This document shows positions 1 through 8,466 of a stretch of 37,670 nucleotides of DNA, in pieces; position 1 is the first letter of the stretch, and each line of letters opens with the position of its first letter. Under the pieces are notes generated by a model. It saw only the letters and a list, made by a program, of their open reading frames with translations. It ran no database searches and was not told the DNA's origin. Origin of the DNA: Candidatus Peregrinibacteria bacterium UBA1369. Lineage in GTDB: Bacteria; Patescibacteriota; Gracilibacteria; UBA1369. The stretch lies in contig DBRL01000011.1 of the NCBI GenBank assembly GCA_002305925.1, positions 10,118 through 47,787 of the forward strand. Reading direction: 5' to 3'. The position numbers and the translations under genes were made by a program.

Positions 1-1410
1 CTCAAACTCGGCAAACATGGCCTGACGGAAAAAAGTGGCACGGATAGCATCAATCTCATAGGCCAGAACAATTTTTTGTTGCGGGCCGCGGAATTTTTTG
101 AGCAGGTGGGCGGTGAGCAAGCGCTCGTTGACGGTGGAAGCGATTTCGGCGGTAAAGAGCGAATAATCGGCCAGGGAATAGGGCTGATGGCTGCGGGCGT
201 ACCAGGAATGCATGGAATGGCCGGCTTCGTGAATCAGGGTGTAGACGTCGTTGAGGGTGCCGGTAAAATTGATCAGGATGTAGGGGTCGGTGTCGAAACA
301 ACCGCCGGAAAAGGCACCGCCGCGCTTCCCCTTGTTTTCGTAGCGGTCAACCCAGCCGCCGCGCAACCCTGCGGCCAGCACCCGCACGTATTCTTCCCCC
401 AGCGGAGCCAGCGCGTCCAGACAGAGCTGCACGGCTTCATCATAGCTAAAGCGCAACGGCTCTGCTTTGACGATATTGACGCGCAGATCATACATGGAGA
501 GTTTCTTCAGTCCGAGACGGCGCGCGCGCAGAGCAAAATATTTGTGCAGTGCCGGGAGTATGGCGTGCGTTTCCTTGATGAGGGTTGTATAGACGCGCGA
601 GCTGATCATGTTGCCAGAGAGAGAACTTTCCAGACAGCTTTTATATTTACGGGCCACGGTGAGGAAATGATGCTGCTTGACAGCCAGATTGAGGGTCTGG
701 GCAAAAGTATGAATGTGCGACCGGTAGGAATGGTAAAAATTTTCATAGGCGCGATGTCGAACTGCACGGTTCTGCCTCTCCAGAAACCCCTGGTAATTGC
801 CGTTGGTAAGATGCTGCTTCTTGCCGTTTTCATCGGTGACGTCGGCAAAGGTCAGGTCAATATCATCCAGCGCCGAATGAATCTCCTCGGGACCGCTGGA
901 AAGCTTCCCCTGAAGCGAGAGCAACGCCTCCTCACCGTCGGAGAGAATGTGTTTCTTCTTTTTCAGCACCATTGTCAGCTCACGGTGAAAGGGGTGAAAT
1001 TTTGGAGCAGCCAGCATTTTTTTCAACTGTGTTTCGGACAGCCTGACCAGCTCCGGCCCCTGGAAAGAAACCGTGCCGGAAAATTTGACGAAGAGATCCT
1101 GGGCGCGCTGCGTAAGTATCTGGGCCTGCTGGTCGGAGAGGTCGGTGCTGCCGAGATGGCTGGCGTAGACATAGAGCTTTTCGATGCGCCGTAGCACGGA
1201 CGAGGAGTCGTGGAAGTAACGCAGAATAACGGTGGAGGTTTTCAGTTTGCCACGGTATTCCGAGAGAGGTGCGATGAGGCGCTGGGCACTTTGATAATCC
1301 TTTTCCCAGGAGGCGGCTGACGAATAGATTTTATGCAATTTCCAGCGGTATTCCTCGGGCACGTCGGAACGTGACGCATAGTATCGCGGCGGGGTTGGTT
1401 TATTTTTCAT
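1..1410 (-). CDS. pepF: oligoendopeptidase F (M3 family), partial
   Basis: Zinc metallopeptidase of the M3B/PepF family, which cleaves short peptides in the cytoplasm. Reading the minus strand from the ATG at 1410 gives 470 codons without a stop, running off the left edge. The family is usually about 600 residues, so the C-terminal ~130 are missing. The zinc motif HEAGH is at residues 394-398, followed by SMHSW. A downstream stretch TAEIASTVNE supplies the expected third zinc ligand (Glu) about 25 residues on. The N-terminal part is the helical lobe typical of the family. The start is chosen because MKNKPTPPRYYASRSDVPEE leads straight into the usual PepF opening. It is divergent from topA, with 85 bases between them. 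Family assignment is firm; substrate range cannot be read from sequence. Confidence 0.93.
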   Translation of the reverse strand, partial: MKNKPTPPRYYASRSDVPEEYRWKLHKIYSSAASWEKDYQSAQRLIAPLSEYRGKLKTSTVILRYFHDSSSVLRRIEKLYVYASHLGSTDLSDQQAQILTQRAQDLFVKFSGTVSFQGPELVRLSETQLKKMLAAPKFHPFHRELTMVLKKKKHILSDGEEALLSLQGKLSSGPEEIHSALDDIDLTFADVTDENGKKQHLTNGNYQGFLERQNRAVRHRAYENFYHSYRSHIHTFAQTLNLAVKQHHFLTVARKYKSCLESSLSGNMISSRVYTTLIKETHAILPALHKYFALRARRLGLKKLSMYDLRVNIVKAEPLRFSYDEAVQLCLDALAPLGEEYVRVLAAGLRGGWVDRYENKGKRGGAFSGGCFDTDPYILINFTGTLNDVYTLIHEAGHSMHSWYARSHQPYSLADYSLFTAEIASTVNERLLTAHLLKKFRGPQQKIVLAYEIDAIRATFFRQAMFAEFE

Positions 1411-1441
1411 TGGCTTGAATAAAGGCTAATTTGCGCTTTTT

Positions 1442-1469
1442 TTGACAGAACGGTTTCGATAAGTATTAT
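1442..1469 (+). promoter_or_regulatory. topA promoter (-35 TTGACA, -10 TATTAT)
   Basis: Consensus -35 TTGACA at 1442-1447 and -10 TATTAT at 1464-1469 with a 16-base spacer. The predicted transcript start near 1476 leaves a leader of about 20 bases before the topA ATG at 1496. Confidence 0.75.
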
Positions 1470-1495
1470 TAGTGAAGCTTTAGACAAAATACAAG

Positions 1496-4030
1496 ATGGG
1501 AAAAAATTTAGTGATTGTGGAGTCTCCGGCCAAGGCCAAGACGATTTCGAAATTTCTGGGCAAGGATTTCAGGGTGGAAGCGTCAATAGGACATATTCGA
1601 GACCTGCCCAGCAATGCCCAGGAAGTGCCGGAAAAATTCAAGAAGGAAAAATGGGCCCGCCTGGGCGTGGATACGGCCCATGATTTCAAGCCTCTCTACA
1701 TCGTGCCGGATGCCAAAAAGAAACAGGTGAAGAAACTACAGGACGCTATCAAAGGGGCGACCAAACTCTATCTGGCAACTGATGAGGACCGCGAGGGAGA
1801 GAGTATTTCCTGGCATCTGCTGGAAATTCTCAAACCCAAAGTTCCAGTGAAAAGACTGGTTTTTCATGAAATTACCAAGGAGGCGATCAGCGAGGCCCTG
1901 ACAAATCCCCGCGAGGTGGATACAAATTTGGTACATGCCCAGGAAACGCGACGCATTCTGGACAGGCTTTACGGCTATGAAGTCTCCCCCGTGCTTTGGC
2001 GCAAGATTGCTCCCAAGCTTTCGGCCGGGCGCGTACAGTCGGTGGCGATCAGACTGGTGGTTGAGCGCGAGCGGGAACGTCTAAAATTTGTGCCAGCCAG
2101 CTATTTTGACCTGCAGGCCGAATTCAAAACTGAAGGACGGGAAAAATTTCAGGCCGAACTGAAGGCGATTGACGGCAAAAAACTGGTCACCGGCAAAGAC
2201 TTCGATCCGGAGACCGGAAAACTGAAGGGCAAAAACAAAGTAATGCTGGACGAAAAGGATGCTGCCGCGTTGGTCAAGACTATAGAGAAAAATGAATTTA
2301 CGATCAGTTCGATTGAGCAGAAGCCTTTTCTCCGCCATCCGGAGGCCCCCTTTACCACCTCGACCATGCAGCAGGAGGCCGCCCGGAAGCTGCATTATTC
2401 CGCCAAAAGAACGATGCAGATCGCCCAAAAACTCTATGAACACGGCTTCATCACCTATATGAGAACAGACTCGACCACGCTGGCCGAATCGGCAATCAAG
2501 GAATCACGCAACCTGGCAACAAAACTATACGGTAACGAATATATTTCCGACCAGCCACGCCGCTATGCCTCCAAAATCAAGAATGCCCAGGAGGCCCACG
2601 AGGCCATCCGTCCCGCCGGACACAGTTTCCGCCTGCCGGAAGAACTGGCCAAAAGCGGGAAAGTGACGGGAGAAGAGGCCGCGCTCTATGAGCTGATCTG
2701 GAAAAGAACCATCGCCTCGCAGATGAAGGAGGCCAAAATGCTGTCAACCATAGTGGAGGTCTCGGACGGTAAACATGTCTTTGGGGCCAGCGGCAAGCAG
2801 ATTGTTTTCGCCGGTTTCCTGAAGGCCTATGTGCAGGGTTCGGATGATCCGGAAGAAGAACTGGAAAACCAGGAGAAAATTCTGCCGAAGATGGAAAAGG
2901 GAGAGCGCGCCGACCTGATGGGTGTGGAGACAAAAGCACATCAGACCAAGCCGGTGGCCAGGTACACGGAGGCCTCACTGATCAAGGAGCTGGAGGCGCG
3001 CGGCATTGGCAGACCATCGACCTACGCCACGATCATGGACACGATTGTGCGGCGCGAATATGTTTTCAAACAGGGCAGCGCACTAGTACCAACTTTTGTC
3101 GCCTTTGCCGTGGTCTTTCTGATGGAAAAATATTTTTCACATCTGGTTGACTATCAGTTCACGGCAGAGATGGAAGAAGACCTCGATAAAATTGCCGACG
3201 GCAAGAAAAAAGCAGTCCCCTATCTGAAAGATTTTTATTTTGGCGCCAGCGAGCACAAAGGTTTGACTGATCTGATCAATCAGGACATCGACGCCAAGGA
3301 GGTCTGTACCGTGGAGATTGCGCCGGGCGGCAAAAAGACCCATTACCAGATTCGCATCGGCAAGTTCGGCCCATATCTGGAAAAAGGCAGCAAGAAAGCC
3401 CCCATCCCCGAAGATACGGTACCGGCAGAACTGACCGACGAAAAAGCCGAGGAAATTCTGGAAAAAGGCGGACAGGACCAGGCCGGACATTTGATCGGCA
3501 AAGACAAGGAATACAAACTGCCTATTGTAAAAAAGGCTGGACGATTCGGCCCTTATCTGCAAAGGGGAGAAAAAGGAGACAAAGGTTTCAAAATGAAATC
3601 GATCCCCCGCTTTCTGTCACCAGACCAGCTGACCATGGAACAGGCCGAAGAGATTTTGTCCTGGCCAAAGTCATTGGGCCAGTTCAAAGACGGCTCCGAC
3701 GTGATTTTTGATGTAGGGCCATACGGACCGTATCTGAAAGTGAGCGGAAAAAACAAAGCTATCCCCAACGGCATCAATGTGATGAACCTGACCCTGACCG
3801 ACGCGGAAAGGATCTGGAATGCCTCCGGCGCGAGCTCCAAGGGTGGAAAACAAACCGCTGGTCAGAACAATAACGCCCTCAAGGATTTTAAAAACGGCGT
3901 AGTGGCAAAGTCGGGCCGCTATGGAGTCTATGTCACAGACGGAAAAATTAATGCGGCTATACCCAAGGGCCGGACCATCGACGACCTGACAGCGGAAGAT
4001 GCATTGGAGCTGATCAACAAGAAAAAATAA
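1496..4030 (+). CDS. topA: DNA topoisomerase I
   Basis: Type IA topoisomerase that relaxes negative supercoils by a covalent 5'-phosphotyrosine intermediate. It is 844 residues. The Toprim domain opens with VIVESPAKAKTI and carries the acidic triad region TDEDREGE (D96, D98). The SAGRVQSVAIRLVVERE stretch follows. The catalytic tyrosine is Y321 in FITYMRTDS. In place of C-terminal Cys4 zinc fingers there are four Toprim-associated C-terminal repeats of the G-x-F/Y-G-x-Y type, centred near residues 623, 683, 743 and 809. That layout is known from Actinobacteria, Chlamydiae and many CPR genomes. The gene has its own promoter and ends 28 bases from the convergent M15 peptidase gene. No Shine-Dalgarno sequence is visible. 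Confidence 0.97.
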   Translation: MGKNLVIVESPAKAKTISKFLGKDFRVEASIGHIRDLPSNAQEVPEKFKKEKWARLGVDTAHDFKPLYIVPDAKKKQVKKLQDAIKGATKLYLATDEDREGESISWHLLEILKPKVPVKRLVFHEITKEAISEALTNPREVDTNLVHAQETRRILDRLYGYEVSPVLWRKIAPKLSAGRVQSVAIRLVVERERERLKFVPASYFDLQAEFKTEGREKFQAELKAIDGKKLVTGKDFDPETGKLKGKNKVMLDEKDAAALVKTIEKNEFTISSIEQKPFLRHPEAPFTTSTMQQEAARKLHYSAKRTMQIAQKLYEHGFITYMRTDSTTLAESAIKESRNLATKLYGNEYISDQPRRYASKIKNAQEAHEAIRPAGHSFRLPEELAKSGKVTGEEAALYELIWKRTIASQMKEAKMLSTIVEVSDGKHVFGASGKQIVFAGFLKAYVQGSDDPEEELENQEKILPKMEKGERADLMGVETKAHQTKPVARYTEASLIKELEARGIGRPSTYATIMDTIVRREYVFKQGSALVPTFVAFAVVFLMEKYFSHLVDYQFTAEMEEDLDKIADGKKKAVPYLKDFYFGASEHKGLTDLINQDIDAKEVCTVEIAPGGKKTHYQIRIGKFGPYLEKGSKKAPIPEDTVPAELTDEKAEEILEKGGQDQAGHLIGKDKEYKLPIVKKAGRFGPYLQRGEKGDKGFKMKSIPRFLSPDQLTMEQAEEILSWPKSLGQFKDGSDVIFDVGPYGPYLKVSGKNKAIPNGINVMNLTLTDAERIWNASGASSKGGKQTAGQNNNALKDFKNGVVAKSGRYGVYVTDGKINAAIPKGRTIDDLTAEDALELINKKK

Positions 4031-4058
4031 CCCGTCAAACTAGCCGATGGTGAGACGC

Positions 4059-5588
4059 TCAAGCCGGAAGATATTTTTCACCCAGAGCTTTGGCTTCTTC
4101 ACTTTTTAGCACGCCGCGATTGAGGAAAGGGTTGCGCTGCAGTTCAAAGTGCATCGGATCCCACCAAAGGTGCATAAACCCGACATCCTGCATAATGGCG
4201 ATAAACTCCGGAGGCATATCGGTTCTCACCTTGTTGCGACCATTGGGATCATTGCTCAGCTGCCGCTGATATGGGTTGGTAAGAGGATTGATGTCAACGG
4301 CCACGCCCCAACTATGCATACTCAGCGTTTGCGACTGTCCGGTGACAGGACGCCAGCTGAAACCCCCTGAACGCCTCGGATCGGCGCGATAATCAATACC
4401 GGCTTTGCGGGCGCGTATTTCAGCTTCCTTCAAATATGGTGCGATATATTTGCAGACACGCATATTGGCGCCGAGAAAATTAATCGGCACCAGTTTGTTC
4501 TGGACCTCCCGCTCATTGCTGCCGACATATTGCCTCAGCCATTGCCGGTTAATTTTTGGAGTGTTCCGGCTTTCGTGGCTTTCCCTGTAGGAGGGAGAGG
4601 TTCGTGATTTTTCTGCCGTCCCAGAGGGCGAGGAGGAAGCTGATTCGTTGCCAGAAGTCGTCCCGTCTTGTAGGCCCAGGCTTTTACCGAGATCGGAAAA
4701 CATTTTAGCAAAGCCAAAAGATTCCAACAGTTTAAGAATTTCCTGCTCTAACTTACCGAAATTGATTTTTAATGGGTCTTTTGAATCGGCCAGCCCGGTG
4801 GAATTGATGGTGTTGGTTATGTCCTCCAGAAATATATCAAAAAAGGAGCGGTCCGTTTTCAGCTCCTGACCCCGCTCGGCCGCTTTGGCGCGGGCATGTT
4901 CTTTAACCACGGTTTTTTGTGCGTTTTTGATCATAAAGGCTTCTTCCCTCTTGGCCTGCAGACTTGTTTGATGGCCATAAACTGGGTCGCGTAGTGCCAT
5001 AGAGCTCTGCGTTTGTCGAATGGTTATGCCCATGCCGTCTACAAGTTGGATTCTTTCCCCACTGCGGGGGTGGAAATAACCCGGGCGGCCGTCACGGAAA
5101 TCACGCACTGCCCCAGCGCAAATCAGTTTGCCGCTTTTCTCGCAGAGATCCACGGTCAGATTGTTGGGGGGGAGAATATCGGTCAAATCCAAATCCCACT
5201 GCAAATTTTCGTTATCGCCCAAATCGAGCCAAAAAACCAGTCCACTGCGCCTGGCGTCTCTTTTCAGAAGAGCTGAGGCCAGTCTGATGTGCCGGTCCAG
5301 AGGGTTTTTTTGAATCTGCTCCAGGGATAAGCCTGCGGCGCGTAATAGATCGATATCTCCCTCTTGCTGCCATTTGGCGATCTGCTCCAGGCTTTTTTTC
5401 TTTTCTTCTTCCGTGCCTTGGTCGAGGGCATCAAGAAACTCCACGTTGTCACGTAAATGCTCCCGCCCCAAACGATGCGTCCCTTTTTCCACGGCTACAC
5501 CCGGACGCTCGGCTGATGCTGCTGCCGTCCGTTCGGGAAGCGTCGGCTGGTCGCTGGGTTGATTTTGTGTTTCACCCGGTCGTGTCAT
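4059..5588 (-). CDS. M15 (VanY-like) peptidoglycan peptidase
   Basis: Predicted 509-residue zinc peptidase whose C-terminal quarter is an M15 D-Ala-D-Ala carboxypeptidase/endopeptidase domain. The ligands are visible as H425 and D432 in MHSWGVAVDINP and H480 in WWDPMHFEL. The first ~400 residues match no family I recognise: a polar Pro/Ser/Thr-rich N-terminus, a Glu/Lys helical stretch (EEEKKKSLEQ), a middle region and a Ser-rich linker. No signal peptide or membrane segment is seen, which is odd for a wall enzyme. An upstream in-frame ATG at 5633 lies ahead of the predicted -10 box, so the MTRPGE start at 5588 is preferred. It is divergent from sufC. Domain call is firm; substrate and localisation are inference. 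Confidence 0.85.
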   Translation of the reverse strand: MTRPGETQNQPSDQPTLPERTAAASAERPGVAVEKGTHRLGREHLRDNVEFLDALDQGTEEEKKKSLEQIAKWQQEGDIDLLRAAGLSLEQIQKNPLDRHIRLASALLKRDARRSGLVFWLDLGDNENLQWDLDLTDILPPNNLTVDLCEKSGKLICAGAVRDFRDGRPGYFHPRSGERIQLVDGMGITIRQTQSSMALRDPVYGHQTSLQAKREEAFMIKNAQKTVVKEHARAKAAERGQELKTDRSFFDIFLEDITNTINSTGLADSKDPLKINFGKLEQEILKLLESFGFAKMFSDLGKSLGLQDGTTSGNESASSSPSGTAEKSRTSPSYRESHESRNTPKINRQWLRQYVGSNEREVQNKLVPINFLGANMRVCKYIAPYLKEAEIRARKAGIDYRADPRRSGGFSWRPVTGQSQTLSMHSWGVAVDINPLTNPYQRQLSNDPNGRNKVRTDMPPEFIAIMQDVGFMHLWWDPMHFELQRNPFLNRGVLKSEEAKALGEKYLPA

Positions 5589-5621
5589 ATGATATGTTAC
5601 AATCTTCCCTGCAATCCCAGA

Positions 5622-5628
5622 ATTATAG
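5622..5628. promoter_or_regulatory. divergent -10 region, M15 peptidase / sufC
   Basis: The minus strand reads TATAAT at 5627-5622, 39 bases from the M15 start. The overlapping plus-strand sequence TTATAG (5623-5628) lies about 35 bases ahead of the sufC ATG. Neither direction has a good -35. The M15 direction is the better match; the sufC direction is a guess. Confidence 0.45.
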
Positions 5629-5657
5629 CACAAAAAAGCGTTTTTATTAATATTATT

Positions 5658-6389
5658 ATGCTTAGAATCAGCAATTTGACGGTGGAGGTCGATGGCAAGA
5701 AACCGGTGAAAAACTTCTCACTGAAAGTCGGCAGGGGCGAGAGCCATGCCTTGTTGGGGCCGAACGGCTCGGGAAAAAGTTCGCTTTGTTTTGCCCTGCT
5801 GGGCCACCCGCGCTACAAAATAACGACAGGGAGCGTGGAATTTGAAGGACGCGACCTGCTGAAGATGACGACGGATGAACGCTCCAGGCATGGACTGTTT
5901 TTAGGCTTTCAACATCCACGGGAAATCCCAGGGATGACCATGGGAAATTTTCTGCGCCGAACCATCAACGCGCATAACCCGGAACAGCATCTCGGCCCAG
6001 CCGAGTTTTACCCTCTGGCCAAAGATTTTCTGGAGGAAGCCGGGCTGGAGGAAAATTTTATCGGACGCGGCATCAATGAGGGGTTTTCCGGTGGTGAAAA
6101 GAAGCGGGCGGAGCTGGCGCAACTATTGGCCCTGCGCCCAAAACTGGCCATTCTCGACGAAATAGATTCGGGACTTGATTTTGACGCTCTGGAAAGGATG
6201 ACCAACCTGGTCGAACGGGCCAGAAACGAATACCGCATGGGACTGCTACTGATTACCCATTATCAGCGGCTGCTCAAACATCTGCGGGTGGAAAAACTGC
6301 ATGTGATGATTGAGGGGCAAATTGTCGAGAGTGGAGGAAAAGAACTGCTGGAGAAACTGGAAGAGAAAGGCTATCAACAATGGAAATAA
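5658..6389 (+). CDS. sufC: SUF Fe-S assembly ATPase SufC
   Basis: ABC-type ATPase of the SufBCD scaffold, which drives conformational change during Fe-S cluster assembly in the cytoplasm. It has 243 residues, close to the family's ~250. Walker A GPNGSGKSS is at 34-42, Q-loop Gln at 85, the signature FSGGEKKR at 143-150 (the SufC-type extended form), Walker B LAILDE at 163-168 with catalytic E168, and the switch His at 201. The ATG at 5658 is chosen because MLRISNLTVEV aligns with the SufC N-terminus; the longer open frame from 5559 lies over the divergent promoter. It opens the SUF locus and overlaps sufB. Confidence 0.97.
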   Translation: MLRISNLTVEVDGKKPVKNFSLKVGRGESHALLGPNGSGKSSLCFALLGHPRYKITTGSVEFEGRDLLKMTTDERSRHGLFLGFQHPREIPGMTMGNFLRRTINAHNPEQHLGPAEFYPLAKDFLEEAGLEENFIGRGINEGFSGGEKKRAELAQLLALRPKLAILDEIDSGLDFDALERMTNLVERARNEYRMGLLLITHYQRLLKHLRVEKLHVMIEGQIVESGGKELLEKLEEKGYQQWK

Positions 6390-7750
6390 TGGCAAAGCAC
6401 CATCTCAACCAGAACAAGGTCAAACCATCCGATGGCCTATCGGAAGGTCTGATACGCGATATTTCGCGCGGTAAAGGCGAGCCGGCATGGATGCTGGAAA
6501 AAAGACTGCGGGCCTACCAGGTTTTTTTGGAATTGCCAATGCCCGATTTTGGCCCTGATTTAACGGGCATGGATTTTCGCAAAATCAAATATTATCTGAA
6601 ACCCTCGGATCGGCCGGAACGCAGTTGGGACGATGTGCCTGCTGAGATCAAGGACACTTTTGAGAAACTGGGCATACCCCAGGCCGAGCGCAAATATCTG
6701 GCGGGAGTGGGGGCACAGTACGAGTCGGAGCTGGTCTATCATAATCTGCAGGAAACACTGGCCAGGCAGGGCGTAATCTTTGAGGGGACGGACACGGCCC
6801 TGAAAAATCATCCGGAGCTGTTGAAAGAATATTTTGGCACGGTGGTCTCGATGCGCGATAATAAATTTGCCGCCCTGAACGCTGCGGTCTGGAGCGGCGG
6901 AAGCTTTATCTATGTGCCGAAGGGCGTGGAAGTCAAACTGCCACTGCAGGCCTATTTTCGTATCAATTCAGAATTGATGGGACAATTTGAGCGCACGCTG
7001 ATAATCGCCGACGAAGGCAGCAAAGTGCATTATATCGAAGGCTGCACTGCGCCCAGCTATTCCACTGCCTCGCTGCACTCGGCCGTGGTGGAAATCATCT
7101 GCCGGCCCGGCGCGCGCGTCCAGTACTCAACCATTCAAAACTGGTCCGACAATGTTTACAATCTGGTAACCAAGCGGGCGCGCGCCGAGGAAAACGCCAC
7201 GATGTTCTGGCTGGACTGCAACCTGGGCTCAAAAGTGACGATGAAATATCCGGCCGTCTATCTGGTGGGCCGCGGCGCCAGGGCGGAAGTGCTATCCCTG
7301 GCCAGTGCCGGCCGCGGCCAGCTGCAGGACTCCGGCGCCAGAATTGTCCATGCCGCCAGCGACACATCATCGCTGGTCAATTCCAAGTCGATTTCCAGGG
7401 ATGGCGGGCGGGCCAGTTACCGCGGCCTGATTCGCGTCCTGCCGGGAGCGGAGAGAGTGAAATCCCGAGTGGTCTGCGACGCGATGCTGCTGGACGACCA
7501 ATCGCGTTCGGACACCTATCCGCGGCTGGAAATCGGCAGGGACGATGCCGTAATTGCCCATGAAGCCTCGGTCAGCAAAATCTCGGAAGATCAGTTGTTT
7601 TATCTGATGGCGCGCGGCTTCGGCGAAGCCGAAGCCGCCGCGATGATCGTCAATGGTTTTCTCGACCCGATCGTCAAAATTCTGCCGATGGAATATGCCC
7701 TGGAAATGAACAGATTGATTGAACTGCAGATGGAAAACAAGATCGGCTAA
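6380..7750 (+). CDS. sufB: Fe-S cluster scaffold SufB
   Basis: SufB is the scaffold subunit on which the nascent Fe-S cluster forms. It has 456 residues, slightly shorter than the ~470-495 usual. The beta-helix core and C-terminal helical domain are intact. C366 in VVCDAMLL corresponds to the essential scaffold cysteine (E. coli C405), and H394-E395 in AHEAS corresponds to the conserved His-Glu pair. The start at 6380 lies 10 bases inside the end of sufC, with a GAAAGG sequence about 9 bases upstream. A second ATG at 6389 overlaps the sufC stop and is also possible. A strong GC hairpin (7614-7638) lies inside the gene. Confidence 0.97.
   Translation: MEIMAKHHLNQNKVKPSDGLSEGLIRDISRGKGEPAWMLEKRLRAYQVFLELPMPDFGPDLTGMDFRKIKYYLKPSDRPERSWDDVPAEIKDTFEKLGIPQAERKYLAGVGAQYESELVYHNLQETLARQGVIFEGTDTALKNHPELLKEYFGTVVSMRDNKFAALNAAVWSGGSFIYVPKGVEVKLPLQAYFRINSELMGQFERTLIIADEGSKVHYIEGCTAPSYSTASLHSAVVEIICRPGARVQYSTIQNWSDNVYNLVTKRARAEENATMFWLDCNLGSKVTMKYPAVYLVGRGARAEVLSLASAGRGQLQDSGARIVHAASDTSSLVNSKSISRDGGRASYRGLIRVLPGAERVKSRVVCDAMLLDDQSRSDTYPRLEIGRDDAVIAHEASVSKISEDQLFYLMARGFGEAEAAAMIVNGFLDPIVKILPMEYALEMNRLIELQMENKIG
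7614..7638. repeat. perfect inverted repeat, 11-bp arms, 3-base loop
   Basis: Arms GCGGCTTCGGC (7614-7624) and GCCGAAGCCGC (7628-7638) around a GAA loop, inside sufB (codons for GFGEAEAA). No T-tract follows, so it is not a standard terminator. Confidence 0.8.
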
Positions 7751-7768
7751 GTTTGGTATATCTCTCCC

Positions 7769-8437
7769 ATGACCACCCCCAAAAAACAATCAGTACCAAT
7801 GACCGCCTGGCTGGAAAATCCCGCCGGGCGCAGAGTTGTACTTGGCCAGGGACAGCGGCGCAATGAAGTGCTGGTTTTCAATTCATCCGCAAGGCCTCCC
7901 AATGGCACGGTCAGTTTGAATTATTCCCTGCTGGGTGAAGGAGCCGATTTGCATCTGTTGATAATATTCCTCGATGATGCGGCTACCCCTTCCCCCGAAA
8001 GGATGGAAATCGACCTGCAAATAGAACACCGCGCCCCGCGCACCAGGGCCAGAGCGACGATGAGGGCGATAATGAATGGACGGCAGAGTCTGAATTTTCC
8101 GGCGACTGTTTTTGTGCCAGCCACGGCAGGGCAGACCGACACCCATCTGCGCTGCGACGCCCTGATGTTGAGAGAGGGCTCATTTTTTCGCCCGATGCCA
8201 GCGCTGGAGATACTGGCCAATGACGTCAAAGCGGGCCACGCCGCTTCCTCGGCCCCCCCCGATGAGGAAAGTCTCTTCTTTTTGCGGACACGGGGTCTGA
8301 GCGAAAAAGAGGCGAGAAATATGTTGATTGAAGCTTTTTTGAACCATTCTCTAGACGGCATGGCAATCAAAGAGGGCGCTAAAATTGAGCAATTGCAGGA
8401 AAAAATAGCAGGACTGTTCCGGTATTTTGTGTTATAA
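7769..8437 (+). CDS. sufD: short SufD-like Fe-S assembly protein
   Basis: SufD partners SufB and SufC and is linked to iron acquisition for the cluster. This protein is only 222 residues against the usual 400 or more. The C-terminal half is clear: LRCDALMLREGSFF, LEILANDVKAGHAAS with the functional His at H157 (E. coli H360 equivalent), and FFLRTRGLSEKEARNMLIEA. The N-terminal helical domain and much of the beta-helix are absent. The reading frame is clean and sits directly behind sufB (18-base gap), so this looks like a genuine short form and not a broken gene. The ATG at 7769 gives the longest supported frame; M11 is an alternative. No clear Shine-Dalgarno sequence. Confidence 0.88.
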   Translation: MTTPKKQSVPMTAWLENPAGRRVVLGQGQRRNEVLVFNSSARPPNGTVSLNYSLLGEGADLHLLIIFLDDAATPSPERMEIDLQIEHRAPRTRARATMRAIMNGRQSLNFPATVFVPATAGQTDTHLRCDALMLREGSFFRPMPALEILANDVKAGHAASSAPPDEESLFFLRTRGLSEKEARNMLIEAFLNHSLDGMAIKEGAKIEQLQEKIAGLFRYFVL

Positions 8438-8438
8438 T
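8430..8438 (+). promoter_or_regulatory. extended -10 (TGTTATAAT) before MEMO-family gene
   Basis: TG-T-TATAAT at 8430-8438 overlaps the sufD stop codon and lies 34 bases ahead of the TTG start at 8467. No convincing -35 is seen, as is usual for extended -10 promoters. It would let the second half of the SUF locus be transcribed separately. Confidence 0.6.
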
Positions 8439-8466
8439 ATAGCAAATATAAATTGACAGTCATAAC

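Noticed and set aside
76..1194. Open frame of 372 codons on the plus strand
   Set aside because: It is antisense to pepF, whose minus-strand frame shows HEAGH and full family similarity; the plus frame has no recognisable features.
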